In this document: positions 1-6,809 of the stretch, in pieces
Layout: every line of letters begins with the position of its first letter
Numbering within the stretch: position 1 is the first letter of the stretch
Assembly (NCBI GenBank): GCA_947600345.1
Contig: CANQGC010000121.1
Span: forward strand, 1-8,147
Direction: 5' to 3'
DNA length: 8,147 bases
Origin: an uncultured Clostridia bacterium
GTDB taxonomy: Bacteria; Bacillota; Clostridia; Christensenellales; Aristaeellaceae
Notes under the pieces: generated by a model
What the model was told of the DNA's origin: nothing
The model's input: only the letters and a program-made list of their open reading frames with translations
Databases searched by the model: none
Translations under genes and position numbers: made by a program

Positions 1-131
1 GTCCCCCGTTCCCTCCTTGGATTCTCCCCTCCCTCTCCTGACCAGGGCTGCGGCCCTGGACCCGGGGAGGAACCGAGCTTAGTACAACTGCGAAGCTCTC
101 GTTACGCGGGGACCTCGACCCCCGCGCTCGT

Positions 132-190
132 GAGGTTTCGTTGGAGGACGGGGGTTACCGGGGATAGTTCGTGTTGCGGAGGTTTCGTTG
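132..190. repeat. 12-bp direct repeat, two copies 47 bases apart
   Basis: GAGGTTTCGTTG occurs exactly at 132-143 and again at 179-190. Each copy is followed after roughly 6-10 bases by GGTTAC (153-158 and 197-202), suggesting a degenerate tandem unit of about 45 bases. A further GTTAC occurs at 101-105. Confidence 0.4.
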
Positions 191-245
191 CGCCGCGGTT
201 ACGCGCCGCGGCGGCCGGGGGGCTGCGGGCTTCGCCCGCAGCGTT

Positions 246-269
246 GGGGGACGCGGGGGAAGGGGCGGG
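246..269 (+). other. Putative G-quadruplex motif
   Basis: Four G-runs of 5, 5, 4 and 3 bases (246-250, 255-259, 262-265, 267-269) are separated by loops of 4, 2 and 1 bases. This fits the canonical G3+N1-7 pattern on the plus strand, directly after the 222-242 hairpin. Folding in the cell is inference. Confidence 0.5.
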
Positions 270-344
270 ATTCGCTTATCCTTCCTTTCGTTGCTGCGCT
301 AGTGTCCTTTTGGTTTTTCTCCCCCGTCCCCTCTCTCATACGCA

Positions 345-377
345 GAAATCCTGCCCATGATCTACGGGCAGGATTTC
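345..377. terminator. 12-bp perfect hairpin; second candidate terminator or repeat copy
   Basis: Bases 345-356 and 366-377 are perfect reverse complements (GAAATCCTGCCC) around a 9-base loop, ATGATCTAC. On the minus strand it is followed by TGCGT, with no U-tract. On the plus strand it is followed by the moderately T-rich GTCGTTTCG, so it could serve a plus-strand transcript. It shares loop core and flanks with the hairpin at 415-451 although the arms differ. Confidence 0.4.
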
Positions 378-391
378 GTCGTTTCGTACTT

Positions 392-407
392 CGTTTCTTT
401 AGAAACG
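392..407. repeat. Short inverted repeat between the two long hairpins
   Basis: CGTTTCT (392-398) pairs perfectly with AGAAACG (401-407) around TT, realistically a 6-bp stem with a 4-base loop. It sits exactly between the 345-377 and 415-451 hairpins, giving three stem-loops in 107 bases. Confidence 0.45.
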
Positions 408-414
408 TACCGCA

Positions 415-451
415 GGACTTTGGGCCCTCTGATCTATGGGGCCCAAAGTCC
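415..451. terminator. 13-bp perfect hairpin after hisIE; candidate terminator without U-tract
   Basis: Bases 415-427 and 439-451 are perfect reverse complements (GGACTTTGGGCCC), around an 11-base loop containing TGATCTA. It lies about 40 bases past the hisIE stop, where an operon terminator is expected. On the minus strand the stem is followed by TGCGG, not by a run of T, so it is not a textbook intrinsic terminator. It may instead protect or process the mRNA 3' end, or be a repeated intergenic element. Confidence 0.4.
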
Positions 452-478
452 GTCGCCCCAACGGCGAAGCAGGTGGAA

Positions 479-493
479 GCCCGCACTGCGGGC
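479..493. repeat. GC hairpin abutting the hisIE stop codon
   Basis: GCCCGC (479-484) pairs with GCGGGC (488-493), leaving a 3-base loop. On the minus strand the stem begins on the base right after the hisIE TAG, followed by TTCC only, so terminator function is doubtful. Confidence 0.4.
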
Positions 494-1129
494 CTACTGC
501 ATGTGTTCTTGTTTGACTTTGTGGTCGATTACGTGGCGGCGGGAGAGTTCGGCGGTGACGTCTTGGAGGGAGATGCCCATCTGGACCATCAGGACCATCG
601 CGTGGTAGCAGAGGTCGGCCAGCTCGTAGATGGTCTCGGCCTTGTCGCCGCCCTTGCCGGCGACGATGACCTCGGTGCTCTCCTCGCCGACCTTCTTGAG
701 GATCTTGTCGATGCCCTTGTCGAAGAGGTAGGTGGTGTAGCTGCCCTCCTTGGGGCTGGTCTTGCGGCCGGAGATCAGCTTGTAGAGGCCCTCGTAGCTG
801 AAGGGCTTGAGCTCCTCGGAGAGGTAGAGCGGGTTGTGGAAGCAGCTCTCCGCGCCCGTGTGGCAGGCGGGGCCGTCCTTGACGACCTCCACCACCAGCG
901 CGTCGAAGTCGCAGTCGGCGGTGATGGAGACGATGTGCTGCACGTTTCCGCTGGTCTCGCCCTTGCGCCAGAGCTCCTTCCGGCTGCGCGAGTAGAAGCA
1001 GGTGCGCTGCTCGGCGATGCTGATTGCCAGGCTCTCCTCGTTCATGTAGGCCAGCGTCAATACCTCCTTCGTCCAGTGGTCCTGCACGATGGCCGGGATC
1101 AGGCCGTTGGCGTCGAATTTCAGTTCCAT
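494..1129 (-). CDS. hisIE: HisIE, fused PRA-CH / PRA-PH
   Basis: Bifunctional enzyme for steps 2 and 3: the HisE part removes pyrophosphate from PR-ATP, and the HisI part opens the adenine ring of PR-AMP to give ProFAR. The PRA-CH domain (about 1-110) shows GLIPAIVQD (9-17), LAYMNEES, FYSRSRKELWRKGETSGN (45-62), the metal-site stretch DCDFDAL (72-78) and zinc cysteines C89 (GPACH) and C96 (ESCF). The PRA-PH domain (about 113-200) is an all-alpha MazG-like fold with EESTEV (149-154) and ELADLCYHAMVLM (169-181). The start at 1129 gives 211 residues and has GGAGG eight bases upstream. An in-frame ATG at 1144 directly abuts the hisF TAA and would add MEEER; it has a GGAGG only at about 11 bases. 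Last gene of the operon, ending in TAG. Confidence 0.95.
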   Translation of the reverse strand: MELKFDANGLIPAIVQDHWTKEVLTLAYMNEESLAISIAEQRTCFYSRSRKELWRKGETSGNVQHIVSITADCDFDALVVEVVKDGPACHTGAESCFHNPLYLSEELKPFSYEGLYKLISGRKTSPKEGSYTTYLFDKGIDKILKKVGEESTEVIVAGKGGDKAETIYELADLCYHAMVLMVQMGISLQDVTAELSRRHVIDHKVKQEHMQ

Positions 1130-1137
1130 TCTCTCTT

Positions 1138-1142
1138 CCTCC
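1138..1142 (-). promoter_or_regulatory. Ribosome-binding site of hisIE (decides the start)
   Basis: GGAGG on the minus strand is eight bases before ATG 1129. Its first G is the last base of the alternative ATG at 1144, so the two starts are mutually informative. The strong site at ideal spacing favours 1129. Confidence 0.65.
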
Positions 1143-1144
1143 AT

Positions 1145-1900
1145 TTATAGCCGGACCTCCACGCCCTGCGCGCGCAGGTACGCCTTCAGGTCCGGGATCG
1201 ACAGTTGCTTGAAGTGGAATATGCTGGCGGCGAGCCCGGCGTCCATGCCCTCGTGCCGGAACAGCTCGGCGAAGTCCTCCCTGCATCCCGCGCCGCCCGA
1301 GGCGATGATGGGCACCTTGCAGCGCGCAGCCACGGCGTCCAGCAGCTCCAGGTCGAAGCCCTTGCGCACGCCGTCGGTGTCGATGGAGTTGACCACCAGC
1401 TCGCCCGCGCCGCTCTCCACGCCCCGCACGGCCCAGTCCAGCGCGTCGATGCCGGTGTCCTCGCGCCCGCCCTTGGCGAAGAGGCGGAACTGCCCGCCCA
1501 CGCGCTTCACGTCCATGCTCAGCACCACGCACTGGTCGCCGTAGCGCTTCGCCGCGCGCTCGATCAGCGAGGGATCGCGAATCGCGCCGGAGTTGACGCT
1601 GACCTTATCCGCGCCGCACTTGAGCACCCGGTCGAAGTCGTCCAAAGTGTTGATGCCGCCGCCCACGGTCAGCGGTATGAACACCTGGGACGCGACCTCC
1701 CGCAGCACGCCGGTGAAGAGCTTGCGCCCCTCAAAGCTGGCGGTGATGTCGTAGAACACCAGCTCGTCCGCGCCGGTCTCGTTGTAGAAGCGGGCCATCT
1801 CCACGGGATCGGCCACGGCGCGCACGCCCTCGAAGTTGACGCCCTTGACCACCTGGCCGTCCCGCACGTCCAGGCAGGGGATGATGCGCTTGGTGATCAT
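1145..1900 (-). CDS. hisF: HisF, imidazole glycerol phosphate synthase cyclase subunit
   Basis: Cyclase partner of HisH. Using ammonia from HisH, it converts PRFAR to imidazole glycerol phosphate and releases AICAR to purine synthesis. The 251-residue (beta/alpha)8 barrel is a paralogue of HisA. The general acid/base residues line up with the T. maritima numbering: D11 (IPCLDVRDGQVVKG) and D130 (LSMDVKR). TVGGGI (78-83), NSIDTDGVRKGFD (171-183, including D176) and IIASGGAG (198-205) form the phosphate-binding and active-site loops. The ATG overlaps the hisA stop (ATGA) behind GGAGGGCGAGG. The gene ends in TAA, immediately followed by ATG GAG GAA, the alternative upstream start of hisIE. Confidence 0.97.
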   Translation of the reverse strand: MITKRIIPCLDVRDGQVVKGVNFEGVRAVADPVEMARFYNETGADELVFYDITASFEGRKLFTGVLREVASQVFIPLTVGGGINTLDDFDRVLKCGADKVSVNSGAIRDPSLIERAAKRYGDQCVVLSMDVKRVGGQFRLFAKGGREDTGIDALDWAVRGVESGAGELVVNSIDTDGVRKGFDLELLDAVAARCKVPIIASGGAGCREDFAELFRHEGMDAGLAASIFHFKQLSIPDLKAYLRAQGVEVRL

Positions 1901-2616
1901 GCCTCGCCCTCCGCCAGCGCCAGGCAGCGCTTCAAATTCAGCTTGCCCTCGTAGAGCGCCTTGCCGACGATCGCGCCGTGGATGCGCATGTCCCGCAGCA
2001 CCTCGATGTCCCGCTCGAAGCTCACGCCGCCGGAGGCGATCACGTTCAGCGCGTCGATGGCGCTGAGCTCCTGGTACAGCGGCAGATTCGCCCCGGCCAG
2101 GCAGCCGTCCCGGCCGATGTCGGTGTAGATCACCGTGCGCACGCCCGCGTCCCGCAGCCTGCGGCAGAACTCCACGCCGGGGAGCTTCGTGACCTCCTCC
2201 CAGCCGGACACGGCGACGAAGCCGTCCCGCGCGTCCACGCCCACGGCGATGCGCTCCCCGTACTTCGCGGCCATGCGCTCCACGAAGGGAAAGTCCCGCA
2301 CGGCCACGGTGCCGAGGATCACCCGCGCCGCGCCGCGCTCCAGGTAGGCGGCGATGGCGGCCTCGTCCCGGATGCCGCCGCCCACCTCGGTATTCAATCC
2401 CAGCGAGGCGAGCTTTTCAATGATCGCGGCGTTGCGGGGAGAGCCCTCCCGCGCGCCGTCCAGATCGACCACGTGCAGCCACTGCGCGCCGTCGTCCAGG
2501 AAGCCGCGCGCCACGGAGGCGGGGTCGTCGTTGTAGACCTTCTCCCGGCCGTAGTCGCCCTTCGTCAGCCGCACGACCCGGCCGCCGCGCAGGTCGATGG
2601 CGGGTAAGATAATCAT
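1897..2616 (-). CDS. hisA: HisA, ProFAR isomerase
   Basis: Phosphoribosylformimino-5-aminoimidazole carboxamide ribotide isomerase. It performs an Amadori rearrangement of ProFAR to PRFAR on a (beta/alpha)8 barrel. The 239 residues are typical. The catalytic aspartates are D8 (LPAIDLRGG) and D166 (VIYTDIGRDG), in the two mirrored half-barrels. The phosphate-binding loops appear as TEVGGGIRD (76-84) with VILGTVAV (99-106), and as VIASGGVSF (192-200) with AIVGKALYEG (215-224). Single-substrate HisA rather than bifunctional PriA is favoured because this is a full pathway in a non-actinobacterial arrangement. It follows hisH after a 15-base gap, the only clear intergenic spacer in the run, with a perfect AGGAGG eight bases before the ATG. 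It ends -EGEA and overlaps hisF as ATGA. Confidence 0.96.
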   Translation of the reverse strand: MIILPAIDLRGGRVVRLTKGDYGREKVYNDDPASVARGFLDDGAQWLHVVDLDGAREGSPRNAAIIEKLASLGLNTEVGGGIRDEAAIAAYLERGAARVILGTVAVRDFPFVERMAAKYGERIAVGVDARDGFVAVSGWEEVTKLPGVEFCRRLRDAGVRTVIYTDIGRDGCLAGANLPLYQELSAIDALNVIASGGVSFERDIEVLRDMRIHGAIVGKALYEGKLNLKRCLALAEGEA

Positions 2617-2624
2617 GGGGAATT

Positions 2625-2630
2625 CCTCCT
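2625..2630 (-). promoter_or_regulatory. Ribosome-binding site of hisA
   Basis: Perfect AGGAGG on the minus strand, eight bases before ATG 2616, within the 15-base gap after hisH. It fixes the hisA start and allows initiation independent of hisH. Confidence 0.8.
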
Positions 2631-2631
2631 G

Positions 2632-3246
2632 TCAGATTTGCGCGAACGCCTTGAGCAGCCGCAGGCCCGCGCCGCCGCTCTTTTCCGGATGGAACTGGGT
2701 GCCATAGACGTTGCCGTTGCGCACGACGCCGGTCACCGGCACGCCATACTCGGACGTCGCCAGCGTGTGTTCGGCGCAGCGCTTGGCGTAGAAGCTGTGC
2801 ACGTAGTAGACGTGCTCGCCGCTGCGGAAGTCGGCGAACAGCGGGTCATCCCGCAGCACGTCCAGCCGGTTCCAGCCGATGTGGGGCACCTTCAAGCCTG
2901 CGGGCAAATCGTCCGCCAGCGGGCAGACCTCGCCGGGGATCAACCCCAGGCCCGGGTGTTCGCCGTACTCAAAGCTGCGCTCGAACAGCAGCTGCATCCC
3001 CAGGCAGATGCCCAGCAGCGGCTTGCCGCCCGCCACATCCTCCAGCAGCGCCTCCCGCATGCCGGACTCGGAAAGCTTCCGCGCGGCGTCGGCAAACGCG
3101 CCCACGCCGGGCAGTATGATGCGCTCCGCCTGACGGAGCTGCTCCGGCCGCGTGGCGAGCTCGCTCTCTACGCCCAGGTACTTCAGTGACGAGGCCAGCG
3201 AGTAGAGGTTGCCCACGCCGTAGTCGATGATCGCAAGCATACTCAC
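2632..3246 (-). CDS. hisH: HisH, imidazole glycerol phosphate synthase glutaminase subunit
   Basis: Class I glutamine amidotransferase that hydrolyses glutamine and channels ammonia into HisF. The triad can be read: nucleophile C81 in LGICLGMQLLFE, then H186 and E188 in GTQFHPEKSG. Family signatures IIDYGVGNLYSL (6-17), ILPGVGAFADA (44-54), PHIGWNRL (121-128) and YYVHSFY (147-153) are present. Length is 204 residues with the GTG start at 3246, or 202 if translation starts at ATG 3240. The GTG makes a 4-base overlap with the hisB stop and has GAAGGG six bases upstream. The ATG leaves a 2-base gap and puts that motif 12 bases away, although many homologues begin near M-x-A-I-I-D-Y-G. I chose GTG for spacing and operon style. 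This is the weakest ribosome-binding site in the operon. Confidence 0.94.
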   Translation of the reverse strand: MSMLAIIDYGVGNLYSLASSLKYLGVESELATRPEQLRQAERIILPGVGAFADAARKLSESGMREALLEDVAGGKPLLGICLGMQLLFERSFEYGEHPGLGLIPGEVCPLADDLPAGLKVPHIGWNRLDVLRDDPLFADFRSGEHVYYVHSFYAKRCAEHTLATSEYGVPVTGVVRNGNVYGTQFHPEKSGGAGLRLLKAFAQI

Positions 3247-3830
3247 AGCACGCCCTTCGTGGACGGAATTTCGTCCTTATGCTCCGGGTCGATGGCCGTC
3301 GCCGCGCCCAGCGCCCGGCCCGCGGCCTTGAACATGGCCTCGACGATGTGGTGGCTGTTCTCCCCGGCCAGCTGCTGGAAGTGCACCGCCGCGCCCAGCG
3401 AGCGGGTGAAAGCCAGCCAGAACTCCTTGGCGAGCTCGGTGTCGAAGGTTCCGATCTTCTGGCTGGGAATCTCCACCTTCCAGCCCAGCGCCGCCCGCCC
3501 GGAGATGTCCACCGCGCAGAGCATCAGCGCCTCGTCCATCGGCAAGAGCATCGAGCCGTAGCGCACGATTCCGCGCTTGTCGCCCAATGCCTGTGCGAAG
3601 GCTGCGCCCAGCGCGATGCCCACGTCCTCCACGCTGTGGTGATCGTCCACGTTCGTGTCGCCCACGCACTTCAGGCGCAGATCGAAGCGGCCGTGCCGGG
3701 CGAAGAGCTCCAGCATGTGGTTCAAAAAGCCCACGCCGGTGTCGACCTCGTACCAGCCGCGCCCGTCCAGCTCCAGTTCCAGCGCGATGCGCGTCTCGGC
3801 GGTGTTGCGCTCGATCTTTGCACTCCTCAT
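3243..3830 (-). CDS. hisB: HisB, imidazoleglycerol-phosphate dehydratase (monofunctional)
   Basis: Manganese-dependent dehydration of imidazole glycerol phosphate to imidazole-acetol phosphate. The 195 residues cover only the dehydratase domain; there is no N-terminal histidinol-phosphatase (HAD) domain as in E. coli HisB. The duplicated metal-binding motifs are clear: DDHHSVEDVGIALG (62-75; H64, H65, E68) and ENSHHIVEAMFKA (157-169; H160, H161, E164). GFLNHMLELFARHG (34-47) and the C-terminal PSTKGVL are also family hallmarks. The protein assembles as a 24-mer in characterised homologues. The ATG overlaps the hisC stop (ATGA), with GGAGG seven bases upstream lying in the last hisC codons. 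The stop is the TGA of a GTGA overlap with the likely hisH start. Confidence 0.96.
   Translation of the reverse strand: MRSAKIERNTAETRIALELELDGRGWYEVDTGVGFLNHMLELFARHGRFDLRLKCVGDTNVDDHHSVEDVGIALGAAFAQALGDKRGIVRYGSMLLPMDEALMLCAVDISGRAALGWKVEIPSQKIGTFDTELAKEFWLAFTRSLGAAVHFQQLAGENSHHIVEAMFKAAGRALGAATAIDPEHKDEIPSTKGVL
3253..3258 (-). promoter_or_regulatory. Weak ribosome-binding site of hisH
   Basis: GAAGGG on the minus strand, inside the 3' end of hisB, is six bases from GTG 3246 and twelve from ATG 3240. It is much poorer than the GGAGG sites of the neighbouring genes, so hisH may rely on coupling to hisB translation. Confidence 0.4.
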
Positions 3831-4890
3831 GAATTTGCCTCCTCGATGATCTCTCGAACCGCCGCCAGGAAGGCGTCCATCTCCTCGTCGCTCCCCACGG
3901 TCACGCGCAGGTAGTCGGCGATGGCGGGCTTGTCGAAGCGGCGCACCAGTATGCCCTTCGCGCGCAGCTTCGCCTGGGCCTCCGCGCCGGGGACGCCGGG
4001 GAGCTTGACGAACAGGAAGTTTGCCCGGCTGTCGGTCTGGACGCAGCCCAGCTGGTTGAGCGCCACCTTGACCCGCTCGCGGGTGGCGGCGATCCTCCGG
4101 GTGCAGCGGCGGAAGTACTCCTCGTCCTCCATCGCTGCGGCCCCGGCGAGCTGGGGGAGCCTGCCCAGATTGTAGGGGTTGAAGCTGTAGCGGATGGCCT
4201 GCAGATCGGCGATCAGCGCCGGGCTCCCCAGCGCGAAGCCCACGCGCCCGCCCGCCAGCGAGCGGCTCTTGGAGAAGGTCTGCACGATCAGCAGGTTTTC
4301 GTAGCGCGGCAGCAGGCTGACGGCGCTCTCGCTGCCAAAGTCCACGTAGGCCTCGTCGATCAGCACCACGTCGTCCGGGTGGGCGCGCAGTATGGTTTCA
4401 ATTTCCGCGTGGCCGAGCAGCAGCCCGGTCGGGGCGTTGGGGTTGGCGATGACTACGTTCTCGCCGGGGGTGAGGTAATCCTCGATGTCGATGGAGAAGT
4501 CCTCCTTCAGCGGCACGGCGCGGTAGGACACGCCCAGCAGCTGGGCGAACACCGGGTAGAAGCCGTAGCTGATCTCCGGGAAGACCGCGCCCTTGCTGCC
4601 GCCGAAGGCCAGGAAGGCGAAGGCCAGTATCTCGTCCGAGCCGTTGCCGGCGACGACCTGGCTCTCCTTCAGACCGTAGTGTTTGGCGATGGCGCCGGTC
4701 AGCATCCGCGCGTCCGGGTCGCTGTAGAGCTTGAGGGATTCCACCTGCTGCCGGGAGATGGCTTCCAATACCTTCGGGCTGGGCGGAAAGGGGGACTCGT
4801 TCGTGTTCAGCTTGATGAACTTCCGGTCCTTCGGCTGCTCGCCGGGGGTGTAGGGAACGAGGCTCGCGTGGCGCGGGTCCAGGTAGCGGC

Positions 4891-4894
<4 letters not shown>
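3827..4894 (-). CDS. hisC: HisC, histidinol-phosphate aminotransferase
   Basis: PLP-dependent fold-type I aminotransferase that converts imidazole-acetol phosphate plus glutamate to L-histidinol phosphate plus 2-oxoglutarate. The 355 residues are typical. Readable landmarks are the N-terminal KLNTNESPFPPSP (28-40), GNGSDEIL (83-90, PLP phosphate region), NPNAPTG (151-157, with the PLP-contacting Asn), the Asp of LIDEAYVDF (D180), the Schiff-base lysine in TFSKSRSLAGGRVGF (K209, with R217), and the carboxylate-binding Arg in DYLRVTVGSDEEM (R330). Related aminotransferases such as Cobalamin-pathway CobD share this fold, but the position inside a his operon settles the assignment. The ATG overlaps the hisD stop (ATGA) with AAGGAGGGAG ahead of it, and the hisC stop in turn overlaps hisB. 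B. subtilis keeps hisC outside its his operon, so its place between hisD and hisB is the enterobacterial-type order. Confidence 0.95.
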
Positions 4895-6173
<1,279 letters not shown>

Positions 6174-6177
<4 letters not shown>

Positions 6178-6809
6178 GCCTCTCCCTCCTCGCGTATGGC
6201 GGCGCTCAGGCGGGAGATCATCTCGTCGATGGCCGCGGCGTTGAATTTGTAGCTCGCCTTGTTGGCGATGAAGCGCGCGCTGATGGGGAAGATCTCCCGC
6301 ACCACGCACAAATCGTTCTCCTTGAGCGTCTTTCCGCTCTCCACGATGTCGACGATCACGTCGCTCAGGCGCAGCAGCGGCGCGAGCTCAATGCTGCCGT
6401 TTAATTTGATGATCTCGATCTCCCGGCCCAGCGAGGCGTAGTAGCGCTTGGCGATGTTCGCGAACTTCGTGGCGACCTTGAGCGTGCGGTCGGGGTCCTC
6501 CACGTAGCCGTTCTTCGCGGCCACGCACATGCGGCACTTGCCCAGGCCCAGGTCCAATAGCTCGTAGACGTCCGCGCCGCTCTCGAGCAGTATGTCCTTC
6601 CCGGCGATGCCGATGTCCGCCGCGCCGTGCTCCACGTACACGGTCACATCGCTGGGCTTGACCAGGAAGTAGCGCACGCCGGCGTCCTCGCTCTCGAACA
6701 CCAGCTTGCGGCTGTCGTCGAACACCTCGCGGCAGTCGTAGCCGGCCCCCGCCAGCAGGCGGTAGACCTTGTCGCCCAGGCGGCCCTTGGGAAGCGCGAT
6801 GTTCAGCAT
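6174..6809 (-). CDS. hisG: HisG, ATP phosphoribosyltransferase catalytic subunit, short form
   Basis: Catalyses the first committed step: ATP plus PRPP gives N1-(5'-phosphoribosyl)-ATP. At 211 residues it is the short form, lacking the C-terminal regulatory (ACT-like) domain of the roughly 300-residue long form, so it should depend on HisZ. Visible motifs are ALPKGRLGD at the N-terminus (5-13), KPSDVTVYVEHGAADIGIAGKD-type periplasmic-binding-fold text (51-72), ATKFANIAKRYY (113-124), and the PRPP-binding region around LNGSIELAPLL and DVIVDIVESGKTLKEN (136-165). The start ATG lies inside the 3' end of hisZ and is preceded by GGGGAGGGA within hisZ coding sequence. The reading frame stays open far upstream through hisZ, but homology begins only at MLNIALPKGR. 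Its stop overlaps the hisD start as ATGA. Confidence 0.96.

Larger units (their letters stand above)
1..341. other. Gene-free, hairpin-rich GC flank
   Basis: I recognise no gene here. Perfect inverted repeats occur at 42-59 (CCAGGGC, loop TGCG), 75-98 (GAGCTT, 12-base loop), 105-126 (CGCGGGG, 8-base loop), 191-213 (CGCCGCGG, 7-base loop) and 222-242 (9-bp GCTGCGGGC, loop TTC). None is followed by a U-tract on the minus strand. Bases 1-40 are almost pure pyrimidine with some G, and 270-335 are T/C-rich and unstructured. Plus-strand frame 1 is open from base 1 to 360, but its composition (long Arg/Ala/Gly/Pro-rich text) reflects GC content rather than a protein family. It could be a structured RNA, a cluster of intergenic repeats, or degraded sequence. 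Confidence 0.5.

Noticed and set aside
130..360. Plus-strand open frame in the left flank, also open back to base 1
   Set aside because: No ribosome-binding site at the ATG and low-complexity Arg/Ala/Gly content, and it runs through several hairpins. The tail of a gene entering from outside cannot be fully excluded.
199..486. 95-codon minus-strand frame downstream of hisIE
   Set aside because: It covers the hairpins at 345-451 and the G-rich motif, lacks a convincing ribosome-binding site, and is Arg/Pro/Ser-rich. More likely repeat sequence than protein.
1..493. tRNA, rRNA fragment or CRISPR array in the left flank
   Set aside because: No cloverleaf or rRNA-like core sequences, and the only direct repeat has two copies, so there is no regular repeat-spacer pattern.
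399..1532. 377-codon minus-strand frame spanning hisIE and hisF
   Set aside because: Out of frame with both genes; Arg/Gly-rich text without motifs.
188..1954. Long plus-strand open frames opposite hisIE and hisF (188-1150, 1205-1954)
   Set aside because: They are antisense to genes with clear motifs, and their translations are Ala/Gly/Val/His/Asp-rich shadow text with no domain. High GC makes such frames stop-poor.
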